A stretch of DNA of 64,000 bases. It comes from Apostichopus japonicus (lineage: Eukaryota > Echinodermata > Holothuroidea > Aspidochirotida > Stichopodidae). Under the pieces are notes generated by a model, which saw nothing but the letters and a program-made list of their open reading frames with translations, was not told where the DNA came from and ran no database searches. The stretch spans positions 1,134,001-1,198,000 of the forward strand of contig NC_092574.1 of NCBI RefSeq assembly GCF_037975245.1, given 5' to 3'. The translations under genes were made by a program, and so were the position numbers. Position 1 is the stretch's first letter; each line of letters begins with the position of its first letter. Of the stretch, positions 1-11,760 are shown one piece after another.

Positions 1-2454
1 GTTGCCAACTAAGCCTGGTTATAACGAAAGGTCCACATCAATAAACTGTTGAAATTTTCCGTTGTTTCCTGCAAAATTTTGACTTATGTCCAAATTAAGA
101 CATTTTATCGAGATATTGATAAGAAAGGTCGAACATTCAAGTGATTATGAGTTATATAAAAATACAATCGAGCTCTAGTTGCTAATTCAAAATCAAGTTG
201 AATTATACAGCACAGACGTGGGTGCATCTTTAGTTTCAAAAGCCTGTTTGGGTGAGGGTGGGGGTGGACTGTAACATTCACCCGCAGTTGTAAACTTACA
301 GAAATAATTTCATAAATGCGACGAACAATTTATTTGTAAACACTGATGACACTTGACACATGTGGCACCTTTGTAGGTGGAACGTTGTTTAGGACTTTTG
401 AACATGGTGTTCAAAATGTTTCATTCCATACAAGTGTTTTATTTATCCGTTTAATAATTACTACTTTAGAATGTGAAGCTGACTATTTCAAATTATTTTA
501 TTTATTGCTTTTGTTCATGCCTCCACATTACAATTATTGGTTATGCAAAACCATACTTTTCCCCATAATGTTTAACCGTTGGGGCCTCTGTCCAATCCTC
601 AATCCTCCTATTATCGACGCCTCGGCTTAAAACATTAGTTATGAGGAGTTATGATGTATCGGAACAGAGAATAACAGTCTTGGTGTTTTGATAAGCTCCT
701 ATAATAACCTTGGTCTAACTTTTGTAGGCTAAAATAGGCCATAGTTTTGACAGCAATTATTTTAAGTCTCGTCCTGTGAATATTAATGATCCAGAACAAG
801 TAAGGTAACTTCCGCTTCAAATTGAAAATGCGATTTGATCTTAGACCTTATTACGCTCAGCCTACTTAGATAGACGACACCACATATGTGCATATACAGG
901 TTACTGACATGTTTACTCCATGGGATCAACCATTGTTCTACAGGGATCGATTTATGAACTGGACCAGGAATAACTGAATACCAGTCATGAATGCATCGGG
1001 TGTCTGTTTGGAAACGGCACCACTTCATGCATTATCTAGGCAGAAAGTAGCACATGCTTTCTGATAAATGCTCCACTTTCCTCACCCCTATATATGTTCC
1101 AGTCTGTGGCAATAATACATACATGACCACCACACTGATAACACCTCCCCCCCCCCATCCCCTTGCTCGTTGGTGTTATTATTGTTGGTCTGATTCAAAA
1201 GAGGAAGAGGAAGAAACACACTCGATTCTGCTTATAGCGACATTTAATTTATCGCATAAATAAACAGGGCATAGTTAAAACAGTTCCTATTCTGCTGTTA
1301 CAGCTGTTTTGACATTGTTTGTTTATTTAAGAAAGAAGTATGTTATTGGTTTCAAGTTTTAAACGTTTCCCGGTACGTCCTATTTAATTTTGTAAAGGCA
1401 AATGACTTTGGTTCTAGGTTGTTCAGCCTACATACCCCATTATATTTAGTAACACGCATTTCAAAATATGTACAGGCGCACCAACGAACTCATCTGGCGT
1501 GTAGCTCAAATTCATGGAGTGACGGAACAAGTCAAATATTGTCCCCATTTGAAGGTCCAGGGTAGCCTATCTAAGTCAATTAACGTTTGTATTGAGATAC
1601 CTTTTCATGACACAATACATAGGCTCTACCATCTGGTACGCCACAATACATAGGCTCTACCATCTGGTACGCTGCAGGAATTGTAATGAAAATTAAAACA
1701 AAATGACACAATCATACACATCTTAAACTTAAAAAAATCAGCCCGTTACTAATTGAGGTCAGTTGTAAAATTGATAAAAGATGAAGTTTTTTCGTTACGA
1801 TCCAAACAAAGTGAAGTTTTACACACCTTCATAACATTTCAGCGGTGCTCAGGTGGCGGGGGAGGGGGGGGGTAGGGTCGTGGCAAATTCTAAATTGCCC
1901 GACTGGAATTAGGTGGGGAACCTTTATGGAGTGCCAGAGACGGGTGAAGGATTTTTATAAAGGAGGGTTTGTGGCTCAGTGGTCTTTGAAGCTGATGTTG
2001 AAATATTTGGGAAGGATCCTCCCCCTCCCCCCACCCGCTCCCCGCCCCCCACCCGCCCCGACCCAAAAAATCAAAGTAGTGTATTCTGAGGCATATTTAG
2101 CTTATTAGTTAGGGTTATAAATTAGTTCTAAACGAAAGGTAGCGCTAATAAATACACTTGAATTTGTGTGGAGGTTGTAAAACTGTTCACAAAACGTATA
2201 CCTAATTCCTGAGTCAAAACACCACTCTCTATATGATTTTGTAAAAATCAAACATTCCCTATGTGTAACAATTATAAATGAAATACCGGTTACGTGTAAC
2301 AATTATAATCACTTTCTTGGTAGTTTGTATTACAGTATTATAGTGCGGTATATCAAACAAATACTAGTATTAGTATACGTGTGTGTAAGTGCAAGAAAGC
2401 ATCACATATCTCTATAACCGATTGGTCCGGATTTGTGGATTATCGGTCTATGTT
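1..2454. other. Intergenic, no gene recognised
   Basis: No open frame here looks like a conserved protein or has convincing splice-site context. CpG dinucleotides are frequent, as elsewhere upstream of the gene. The stretch contains a 31-bp tandem duplication at 1611-1672, a C-rich run near 1146-1158, and C/G-rich patches near 1855-1875 and 2020-2060. The patches resemble the G/C-run interiors of MITEs found further right, but I could not define their ends. Confidence 0.6.
1611..1672. repeat. 31-bp tandem duplication, two copies
   Basis: The unit beginning CACAATACATAGGCTCTACC at 1611 recurs at 1642 with essentially no change. It is a simple local duplication and has no visible coding role. 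Confidence 0.85.
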
Positions 2455-2828
2455 CAGTGGTGTGTGATGGAAAAGGGGCTGTAGGGGCGGTTAGGGAGAA
2501 GGGAGTGGTCGGGCGGCACGGTGGCATCTGAACACAAGAAGGCATTATTTTTTTTTACAATCTATAAGACAAAATCTAAGTCACGAACAATTAAAGTAAC
2601 ATGTATGCTTTACACATATTAAAATTAATATAAAGTTATTCACGAAGCATGGTTTTATCATATTTGGAGTTACAACGTCAGAGTTAAAACCCGAACGTTT
2701 ATTTGTATATGGTGACGTGGTCTTGAAACGCGCCACACGGTGTGTGTTCGTATGTGTCTGCATGGGGGCGCTAGGGATGTGGCCCGGGAGTCATGGGGCG
2801 GTAACTCGAAAAAGTTTGGGAACCACTG
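2455..2828. mobile_element. Possible hAT (Charlie-like) non-autonomous element
   Basis: The right edge reads AAAAAGTTTGGGAACCACTG. This is the reverse complement of the CAGTGGTTCCCAAACTTTTT terminus typical of hAT/Charlie-type transposons. A left partner beginning CAGTGG lies at 2455, but the inverted match there is short. The flanking 8-mers (before 2455 and after 2828) do not match, so the left boundary is uncertain. The interior is GC-rich and has no coding capacity. Confidence 0.4.
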
Positions 2829-3490
2829 ATGTACAAATTTCAAGCACGGAAATGAAATATTTGATATGTTGATTGCTTATATTCATATGGTGCATCGGGG
2901 ATATACCCATCCCTGATTACAAACACTGCCTTACTGTGTTCTTGTAGTAAAATAGGTCAGTCTCCAAAGTAATGAGTCTGATAGCAGCTGTATGAGGTAA
3001 GTGAAGCTTTTTCCCGGAAGTAGTTGAAAATACATGGTGATATTCTGAAAGAAAGGGAATAAGAAGAGAGAAAGGGATGGGGGGGGGGGGGTTAAGGTGT
3101 GACCGACCATACTGAGTTTTCGTCTCGTCGATATGCTTACACCAGTTGGATGGTAAGGTTGGTATGGAGAACATACCCCTTCACGTTTACTGATCACATA
3201 CAATGCTTAGATATTTCATTTCCACATCGACGTCGTCTTTACTACAATAGCTTGAACACAGGTGATGATGAACCATAACTGTTATATTTACGTTTGTACA
3301 CTTATAGTAGTGTATTACCGAACATACCATGGAAAGGCACGGTGATTTCATCAAGAGTTTTCATTTGTGGGTCGGGTCAGAAGGGCACGGGCGGTAGGGG
3401 GGGGGGTGGGTGTCACAAAAATCCACTACTCTATATATGTTCAAGCATAGTTTTGGCCCAGTACAACCTATTGATGAGATGTAGTTGTGT
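2829..3490. other. Intergenic, no gene recognised
   Basis: Only a long G homopolymer at about 3079-3091 stands out, followed by a short G-rich patch near 3385-3410. I see no coding or RNA feature. Confidence 0.5.
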
Positions 3491-3491
3491 C

Positions 3492-4300
3492 TGTCTAGGT
3501 ATAGGTAAGTGTGGGTCTATGTATAGGAAAGTGTTTGGCTAGGTACGGGGAAGTGTGGGTCTATGTATAGGGAAGTGTGGGTCTCGGTGTGGGGAATTGT
3601 GGGTCTATAGTTATAAGAAAGTGTTTGTCTAGGTTTGGGGAAGTGTGGGCCTATGTATAGGGAAGTGTGGGTCTCGGTATGGGGAAGTGTGGGTCTATAG
3701 TTATAAGAAAGTGTTTGGCTAGGTACGGGGAAGTGTGGGTCTATGTATAGGGAAGTGTGGGTCTCGGTGTGGGGAAGTGTGGGTCTATAGTTATAAGAAA
3801 GGGTTTGTCTAGGTATGGGGAAGTGTGGGCCTATGTAAAGGGAAGTGTGGGTCTCGGTGTGGGGAATTGTGGGTCTATAGTTATAAGAAAGTGTTTGTCT
3901 AGGTTTGGGGAAGTGTTGGCCTATGTATAGGGAAGTGTGGGTCTGGGTGTGGGGGAGTGTGGGTCTATAGTTATAAGAAAGTGTTTGGCTAGGTACGGGG
4001 AAGTGTGGGCCTATGTGTAGGGAAGTGTGGGTCTGGGTGTGGGGAAGTGTGGGTCTATAGTTATAAGAAAGTGTTTGGATAGGTACGGGGAAGTGTGGGT
4101 CTATGTATAGGGAAGTGTGGGCCTATGTATAGGGAAGTGTGGGTCTCGGTGTGGGGAAGTGTGGGTCTATAGTTATAAGAAAGTGTTTGACTAGGTACGG
4201 GGAAGTGTGGGTGTATGTATAGGGAAGTGTGGGTCTAGGTGTGGGTCTATGTATTGGGAAGTGTGGATCTAGTTGGAAGGAGGTGTGGTTCTAGGTATGA
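3492..4300. repeat. Higher-order minisatellite, 90-bp period built of ~22-bp subunits
   Basis: The basic unit is a GT-rich 22-23-mer around GGGAAGTGTGGGTCTATGTA. Four variant subunits make a 90-bp super-repeat. The marker TTATAAGAAA falls at 3611, 3701, 3791, 3881, 3971 and 4061, exactly 90 bp apart. It then falls at 4173, which is 90+22 and shows insertion of one extra subunit. The marker GTATAGGAAAGTGTTTGG at 3521 extends the register to the left. Copies differ by point changes (GTCTCGG/GTCTGGG, TTTGTCT/TTTGGCT). Confidence 0.95.
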
Positions 4301-5383
4301 GGGATAGTACTGAGAATCGGAAATCAAGGGAGGCGATCTTCCTGGTTCCTAGCGGCTTTATTATTGCAAATGTGGTTTGTGGAGAGGAGGTTTACTGGTT
4401 TTCTGACTTCAGTAATAACAATCATATCATTTAAATCTACAGAATTGGTTCAACTGTAGGTTCTGTGACATGTTCCAAAATTTCTGTTTTAAAGCCGTTC
4501 GGTCACTGACTCACGTTTGACATCATGTTGAGTTAACGATAAGTCTGCGTGTTTTCAGGTTCATCACAGACAGAAATTTTTGCATTACAGATCTTCGGAA
4601 GTTTTCTAGAGGTCTATAATTTATTCCATGTTAAACACGGACAACTTGATGTCAGGGGAAGTTGTTGGATAGCAAGTGCCTAAACAGAGATCTCTGCAGT
4701 CTGCGTTTATACTGAATAACGCATAACACAGTATACACTGTCGAAAGCCTACACAATACGCAGCATCCATATACAACAAGCCAAATACAAATCGGCAGCA
4801 GTTTACTGACATATTTATGTGTGATATTTACATAGCCTATACTGATGACTGTATTCGTTAACATATAGCAGCAGTGACCTGTATAAATTCAAAACATCCA
4901 TAATACCTTAACAACACGATAAGCGTAACACTAAGCTGCTATAGGCAGCCCGTGACGGCTATCCATACATCATTGTGCCACAAATTGAGCGTTGTACCAA
5001 AACAGGATGGTACTATAGCGTGCGATATTCATGGCAACCGTATCACGTAAACAAATGTGGTATGGTGAAGGGTTTCGTGGTTGCTAACAGTCACAGTCCG
5101 TAATGTGTGATCACGGAAAACCACTATGTTTATATGTGACCGATTATATAGACGGATTACGGATATAAACAGATGTGTCCATGGTATTGAACTAAGCGAC
5201 CGGGGTTACCTTCCTAATTGCGTTCAGCATACGAGAAACTGTCAAGTAACCATAGTTTTTATTACCTCAGCCGTCATCTATCTATGATTTCACTTACAGG
5301 CAAACCACGCAACCCCCGATTGTAGTCCTGCTATACATATAACTACATGTAGGCCTATACTGGGTTCAATACACATATCCATA
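4301..5383. other. Intergenic, no gene recognised
   Basis: Unique AT-rich sequence with normal CpG frequency. The short open frames on the minus strand around 4620-4860 show no family resemblance and no splice context. Confidence 0.5.
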
Positions 5384-6281
5384 CAGTGGCGTAGGAAGGT
5401 ACTTTTGAGTGGGGGGCTGAAGACTGATGGCCGGCCTGGGGGAGGGGTCTAAGCAGTGGCGTCACCAGACCTTTCAGTTTGGGGGGCACAGGGGGCACCA
5501 GCATTTGATGGGGGGCACTTAGGTGGATACGGATCGCCGTCCTGGGGGAGGGGAAAATTTTCGCATACGGAGGATGGGCTAGATGCAAAATGGTGCCACA
5601 TTTGATGCTAAATTCGATCTGAAGATATCTCCAGAAATTGCTATTTTTGAATGATTTTAACAACGCGCAGAATTTTGCAGAGGATATGAACCACATGCTG
5701 TCGATATCATGCCTAACCCTATCAATAGAACCTACATTTGTTGAATTAATGTGTGCATGACCCCCGACTCCTTTCTTGTCCTTCTCGTTTTCTCCCATTA
5801 TCCGAAAATACGAATTACTGTGCTTCTTTGTCCTTATGAAAAACCAACTCAGATGATGGGAGTTAAATATAACAAAATATATATATATTTTTTTACCAAC
5901 CCAAATCTCAGATGGGGGGGGGGGGCACTCGGTTTTCCAGGGGGGCACGTGCCCCCCTGGCCCCCCCCCTTGGCGACGCCACTGGGTCTAAGGGGAGGGG
6001 GTGTCCCCCTCCCCTTTGGAATTTTTTTGCATTTCCAGGTGGCCCCAGATGCAATTTGGTGCAATATAGCACACTTCAACACCCAATCCATTTTGTAAAT
6101 AATTTTGCATTTTCACCTGGCCTTATAGATGCAATTTGGTGCTCCAAATGAGATTTTTTTCTCATTTGGAAATGAAAAAGGGGTTTTCTGACTCGCGGAG
6201 CGGGGGGCGGAATGATACTTCCGCCCCCCATATTTTGACTGGGGGGCTGGCGCCCCCAGCCCCCCGGTTCCTACGCCCTTG
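5384..6281 (+). mobile_element. hAT-type MITE (family 1), interrupted by a second MITE
   Basis: The left terminus is CAGTGGCGTAGGAAGG. The right terminus, read inward on the minus strand, is CAAGGGCGTAGGAACCG, so the ends are hAT-like inverted repeats of the CA-(N)-GGCGTAGGAA form. Flanking 8-mers are TATCCATA (left) and TATCCAGG (right), a target duplication conserved at six of eight positions. Without the nested insertion the element would be about 359 bp. It has long G and C runs and no coding capacity. A second copy in the opposite orientation lies at 20538-21501. Confidence 0.85.
5454..5984 (+). mobile_element. hAT-type MITE (family 2) nested in family 1
   Basis: The termini are CAGTGGCGTCACCAG at the left and, inverted, CAGTGGCGTCGCCAAGG at the right. 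They are immediately flanked by a perfect 8-bp duplication GGTCTAAG (5446-5453 and 5985-5992). The sister family 1 copy at 20538-21501 carries this target sequence once, uninterrupted (near 21428-21440 on the other strand), and so gives the pre-insertion state. The 197-codon minus-strand open frame across this element is a by-product and not a gene. Confidence 0.92.
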
Positions 6282-8848
6282 TATCCAGGCATGGACACTA
6301 ACACGATACATTCACTCGGAAAGGTTTGCATTCAGCGAGTCATGGGCGATTGAGGCTCGTTAGTATATATGAATAGAATGTTCTACTGGGGTCCGGAATG
6401 CATGATCAAGCGGTGAAAATTTCACCATTGTATTTGCACCAGGTTATTTGACCAACTATGTCCATGCCATGTCACTATCTTATGGTTAGGATTACGACAT
6501 TAACGTTCTGTGGCATTTTGCATACAGCGTTCCTTTACCGCCACTTTCATACACCCAGGACTAGGACAAGTAGGAGCAAGCTTCCTGGTCGAACGATCAC
6601 CGATATATCTGAGTGGTGCGATGACATTTGTAGGGCCAATATATTTTCATTAGGGCCTATGGGGTTTAGTTCGATTTGTTAAATATGACCGCTGTTGGCA
6701 CGCTTTGATGCATTATGGCGTTTTTTGTTCGTAAAAACAAGTGTATTCTTTGCCATGATTTCGACGTAGTTGTTTTACTTCAATTGTAATGTGAAGGCAA
6801 ATGGCCCCAATATCCTCTGCTACGTTGCCTTGTCAACATTACTTCTTGATGATGTGACCTTCTGCATGGTTACCAGTGATGTCAGCCTTCCGGTTAACAT
6901 GGCCGTGTACTATTGAGGAGTTTAGTTAGTTAGTAAACTGGATATGTGGTAGACAGCTATCTGATTCTGGTCACCGCAGTTGTTGCTTCTGTGGCCAAAC
7001 GTAGGCTACGTAACTCCCAAACATGTATCTCCAGACAGGATACAAAGAGCTATTAGCTCAATCGCCGTAACCCAAATGATCATCGTTTCCGTCCATAAAC
7101 AACAACTGAAAAAGAATCGGAAAGTTGTTATCAATGTTAAGTCCAGTTATAAAGTTACACCAAAGTACCGTGGTAGGATACAAGCGAGGAGCTTGACTGA
7201 GGTCATACATAGTGTAGTGAATTGACCGTATAAACTTATATGGTCAAACTCGGAGAGGACAACGACCTGTCCTCAGATAAAACACGTCCGAGTGACTGTT
7301 GTAAACAGGCAACATGTATATGGAGATAATACAAAAAACATTTACAAAATTCCACAAGTGCGCTATTCACGAAGGTGTGGTAACGTGCATTTACACAATG
7401 GAGAGTTACATATATACTACACTGAACTAGTACACGCGCATCGACTATCAGTTGCTAGGCGATTTATTTTACACGTGACCAAACACAATTACTTCAATGT
7501 TCGTTGGTAATCTGTTTTGCAGCTGGATTTTTGCTGAACACCCACACTGTCACAATGCAAGTGCGAAGCACTTTTACCTCAGATCAAGTTTTGTGTAGAG
7601 CCGTCTGAGGGCACGTTCTTATTTTGCTACTAGGCCTATATTTGGTTGATGATCATGTGAATGGGGTGTTGGTGGAACCTAACGGTATGCCTACCTGTAG
7701 GTCTACTGTGTCCTAGCCTCTTGATGTTCCGTGTATGTTACGTTTAACTTCGTCATGGTACAGTATGCTAACCACCTTTCCCTCTCTGCAACAACGCAGC
7801 CTAACAGTGTTAACCATAAATAGTCTGCCCCAAACTTAATATGTTGCGTATAAAATGGATTATAACGAGTCTATGACAGATCAGCGACGAGTAAATTGTA
7901 AAAAGAAACAATTAAGAATCAGTCCATTGGTACGATTTAGTACTCAGATTTAGTTTCTTTTCCAGTCAATGCCTATGTTTTATTCATTACATAAATTGTC
8001 GTTAGTGTCTCAGTGGCAAGCATCCGGTAGCATCTGCGTTCGTTGTTGTCTTGTTTTTTTTTCAGTTTACTATATAAATTTTACAAATGGTACAGGGAGC
8101 ATGGCAGTCAGGAGTAGACCAAGGTATGACATATTTGCCACGGAAAGCAATAGACCATGCCAGCCATCTCATTGAGAGATATGTAGAAGGTGGGGGAGGA
8201 GGAGGATGAGGAGGAAGCAAGTTGTTGACAAGTTATAAGGTCACGTGAGACTCCCTCACACTAAACATCTGCCTCCTCGACAGATTCACGCCATGCATGG
8301 ATAGGAATTTAAAAGTCTGAGAACGGATGTCGCGATAAAACAGCTGAGCTCCCTGAACAAACCACGTTTTTTTTTCGAACGGTAAACCTTCTTTACCGAT
8401 GACTTTGTCAACAGCTTGGCGTCTATTTCTATTAACATATGGCAATGTTACGTATAAGAAAGATAGCAGTCATGCAGGTTATGTTAATAAATTAGGATTC
8501 AAGATATAAGGGTAATTAAAACGTGTATAGTATATCTGGAATGTTTCTTCAATTACAGCGTTACTTAAGGAACACACAAAGCCAACCATCATCATTGGTC
8601 TATAGATAACTGTCATAGTCAACTTCCTGAAACAGCTAAGTTTCCTGATTGGGAGATATCACAAATTTAATGTTTCTTCACATACAAGGCTGAAGACTTG
8701 ATCAAGTCTAAATATGACGTCATTGAGCAACAAGTGTCTCAATTGCTTCTTACGTTTTTCGTGTTTTACAATGATTACTTTCTGTAGTGGAGAATGGTAA
8801 ATCTACAATAATGAAGATCAAACATTACCTAATGATGGTATTGGCACG
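6282..8848. other. Intergenic, no gene recognised
   Basis: Ordinary AT-rich sequence with many CpG dinucleotides (I counted 13 in 7201-7500). Short open frames such as the one at 6980-7225 have no recognisable domain. I see no transposon ends here. Confidence 0.5.
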
Positions 8849-9126
8849 TGCCCCCCCCCCCCAAAAAAAAAAAAACGTACTCAAACAAAACTTTATTAAA
8901 TACATAAATATCGGACAGACTATGCCCGAAAATTCTTGAACATTAAGTTACTTCAAGTTGCAAAATATAGCATCAGATTGTACCTAAGGACCCTTAATTA
9001 ATCAAAAAAATTCCCACCTCTTAGACCCCTCCCCCAAGACGGCATTCACAAATAAACATTGTGCCCCCTAATTAAGTACCCCCCTCCCTCCTGTGCCCAC
9101 CAAGATTGAATTGTCTATAGCGACAC
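8849..9126 (-). mobile_element. Decayed relative of the family 2 hAT MITE
   Basis: Read on the minus strand, this segment is collinear with the family 2 element. It has a degenerate AGTGTCGCTATAGAC terminus, then GGGCACAGGAGG, then a GCCGTCTTGGGGGAGGGG block matching GCCGTCCTGGGGGAGGGG of the intact copy, and ends in a GGCACGTGCC/C-run zone. The termini are eroded and I found no target duplication. Confidence 0.6.
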
Positions 9127-9842
9127 TATACCGGATCGCAGCGGCACTATGATATCACAGATTGACAAAATAAAAGCCCAAAGACGCAACATTTAAACCA
9201 TGATGCCTTCCAAACGGGGCCAGAGTTGTCTTAGTTGTTTCGAGAGTTGTTCTTAACAAAGATCTTTCTCCAATATAAGCCAAAGATGAGGGTTTGGGTT
9301 TCTGTATCCTTTAACATCTCATTTCTGGCACAAGGTTTAATGCATACTTTAATTCATTCTACATAACTTAAAAACGTCCTTTGCTTTATGGATATCAGCA
9401 AGGTGAATTAAAATAATGTGGAGACCTTGACAAAGCCTAATGTATGACGAAAATGTTATTCTAAGACGGCAACTTATTTTTCACATTCCTGTGTGTAGGT
9501 GTTTATGTAGTGCTTCTGTGGAGGTGATCATTATGAGAAACTTGTCTTCCTGCCACTCTCATAAATAAGCATTTGATACGTGGTTAAGTGGTAATGGATT
9601 TCATTAATGTTTCTATTACATACGTGATTTGCCTCATGTTAAAATGAAGTGTTTTTTTTTTCTTCCTGTACTGTTGAGTATACGGGGATAGAACCCAAAT
9701 ATAGCAGTTACTGCTTCGCATTACCGCACCGTTGAGAATATAGTTTAGTGTTCCTCTTAGTATATATATGATGATTCGTTTTGTACACACCGTTAATAGA
9801 AACTGTAAAAGCCGGGCGTATATTTTTTCAGGCTGCTCTTTT
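9127..9842. other. Intergenic, no gene recognised
   Basis: Nothing gene-like is visible. On the minus strand around 9680-9760 there is a vague tRNA-like box pattern, but it is too degenerate to call a SINE. Confidence 0.45.
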
Positions 9843-10330
9843 CAGGGGCGGATGCAGGTTTTGTGACAGGGGGGGGGGGGTCTGACTGGTCCAGCCGCGC
9901 CTGAACGTAAGTATATCTAAGCGGAGCGCCACCATCGGTTGGCGCGGAGCGTACAAGAAAATTTTTGGCTTTACAAACCCCCCAGATGGCCGGAAACGGC
10001 ACTTCCCGAGTATTCTAAGCTGCATGTACCTAGCCTGAAAATATGGATCTCATGTCTACAATTTCTCAATTGATGAGAAAAAAACAATCTATGAAATATG
10101 GTAATATTAGCCATGCAAAGCACCTACAAAAACTCACTCGAAATGTATCTGCATCAGTACGAGTTAGCTAGTTTTATTGATGATCTATTCATGGTGGATT
10201 GGAGATAACAAACGCCGTGGATGTTTAATTTAATTATTTTTGTCTCTCTCTTTTTTTTTCTCTTTTTTTTTGGGCCAAGAGCAGGGGGGTCCGGACCCCT
10301 GGACCCCCCCCCCCTCTGGATCCGCGCCTG
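9843..10330 (+). mobile_element. hAT-like MITE (family 3), CAGGGGCGGAT termini
   Basis: The left end is CAGGGGCGGATGCAGG. The right end, inverted, is CAGGCGCGGATCCAGAGGGG. A diagnostic core follows the left end: AGCGGAGCGCCACCATCGG, then GTTGGCGCGGAGCGTACAAG and a GGCCGGAAACGGCACTTCC block. Related cores occur at 20785-20919 and 38513-38799 on the minus strand. The flanks do not show a clean 8-bp duplication, so either the element is old or the two ends come from separate insertions. Confidence 0.65.
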
Positions 10331-11653
10331 CTTTTATGTTAGCTATACCATGATGACTTCTTTTAACATACAATCGAGGGCGGAACCAAGTCTTTTCCTT
10401 CGTCTGTCGTTCTTGAAACCAGAATAGACACTTTGTAGCATGCATTCTGAGTTTGAACACTCTGTATAGAAGGGTTTTTTGACAAATATATTTGATCGAT
10501 TTGAGTACAGCCTTGAAAATATCCATTTTGCCTACACAAACACATTAAAACGTCCTGTCATTATAAGGCTTAGATCAAAAACATTTCAACGTATTCAACT
10601 CATCAACTGATGCTATCGCTATTCGTTATGATTTTCTCTTTATGTTTCCGAAGTAGAAGGCTGTATTTTACAAAGCGAGAGAATTGAACACCGTTCATCA
10701 ACATTTTAAAAAGTTTCAAGAATGTTGTTTTCTACTAAAATATAATCCCTTTGAACGTTTCATGCGTAAAAGCCTGCTTACATCTATGGTAGAGGGTATT
10801 TTTTTTTAAATTGTTTTAAGACAAGATGATTCTCTCATACACTGTTTTGTGAGCATGAAAGTCATGTGCACGAATACATTTCTTTTTAACTAACCTGTGA
10901 AACTTTGTGTCCTATATAAGAGATGGATATTTTTTTCCATTAGTTTTACGTTATATTCCTTTCTTTAACTGATTGCAATAAATTTGTGGGTAATTTTTTG
11001 TTGAAAGGCAGCAGCCAATTTCTTCCTGTCCAAGGGTGTTAGTGCATATACGCCGACCCTCTTGATACAATTACTTCCATACTCGTCCCTATTAGACAAG
11101 CGGGATATAAAGCGGAGACTGGCAAAGCAACATTCGTAAAGCGCTTGCGGGATGTGTATACAGCAGGAGGTTTACAAGAAGGAGACCCTGAAAAAAAAAA
11201 AAAGATTTTCGAGAACACCAAAATATTTGCCTCATTGTGCTCGTCTCCTTGACCAATGATGTGTGCACCATATATACCCTCTTCAAATAATCTTTCTGTT
11301 GCCAATTTGCTGATAAATCCCCCCCCCCCTGCTACTCGCCCTTCTGTGGAATAGGGTGACAGAAACGCCTGATATAAGCCTACACAAGCTGCAGGCTGGG
11401 AAAATCTGAACAATTCGATCTATTTCCGTTTGAGATTATATTTCCAAAATCGAGAATCTTAAATACATATTTTTAGAATGACCTTGATTGCTGCACAACG
11501 GAAAGCTGTTTGCGGTAAACTTGACCAAGTGGAACTAAGTTGCTACAGCTAACCGGCGGTTTCCATGGCTACTCATCAAGTTTTCCATGCCACCACATTT
11601 GGTCGTTGAATGACTTCCTATATATGAATAATTGTATGTTATTTTCTTTAAAG
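10331..11653. other. Intergenic, no gene recognised
   Basis: AT-rich sequence with a few A and C homopolymers (near 11190-11203 and 11320-11329). The 124-codon minus-strand open frame at 11039-11413 runs through both homopolymers and has no recognisable domain, so I treat it as chance. Confidence 0.5.
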
Positions 11654-11760
11654 GATGAGTCTGTAGCGTAGTATGCTTCTAACTTCACGAAGGAGGTGGG
11701 ATTCAAACCGTGGCAAGGGACAATTCTGCAGGGTTACTAACTCTACTTTTACGGTCACTT
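11654..11760 (+). mobile_element. tRNA-derived SINE fragment
   Basis: A polymerase III-like A box (TGTAGCGTAGTATGC) at about 11670 is followed at tRNA-like spacing by a B-box match (GGATTCAAACC) near 11699-11709. This is the organisation of a tRNA-derived SINE head. It is not a functional tRNA: the acceptor and anticodon stems do not form. Confidence 0.45.

Noticed and set aside
2100-2320. Inverted or direct repeat around GTGTAACAATTATA
   Set aside because: Only a short two-copy match (about 2266 and 2295) in AT-rich DNA, with no boundaries of an element.
3492-4300. CRISPR-like regular repeat array
   Set aside because: The intervals are themselves variants of the same subunit, so there are no unique spacers; the DNA is eukaryotic.
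5355-5948. 197-codon minus-strand open frame
   Set aside because: It runs across two nested MITEs and G/C homopolymers; no protein family resemblance.
9660-9765. tRNA-derived SINE on the minus strand
   Set aside because: A- and B-box-like strings are present but too degenerate, and no cloverleaf or tail is visible.
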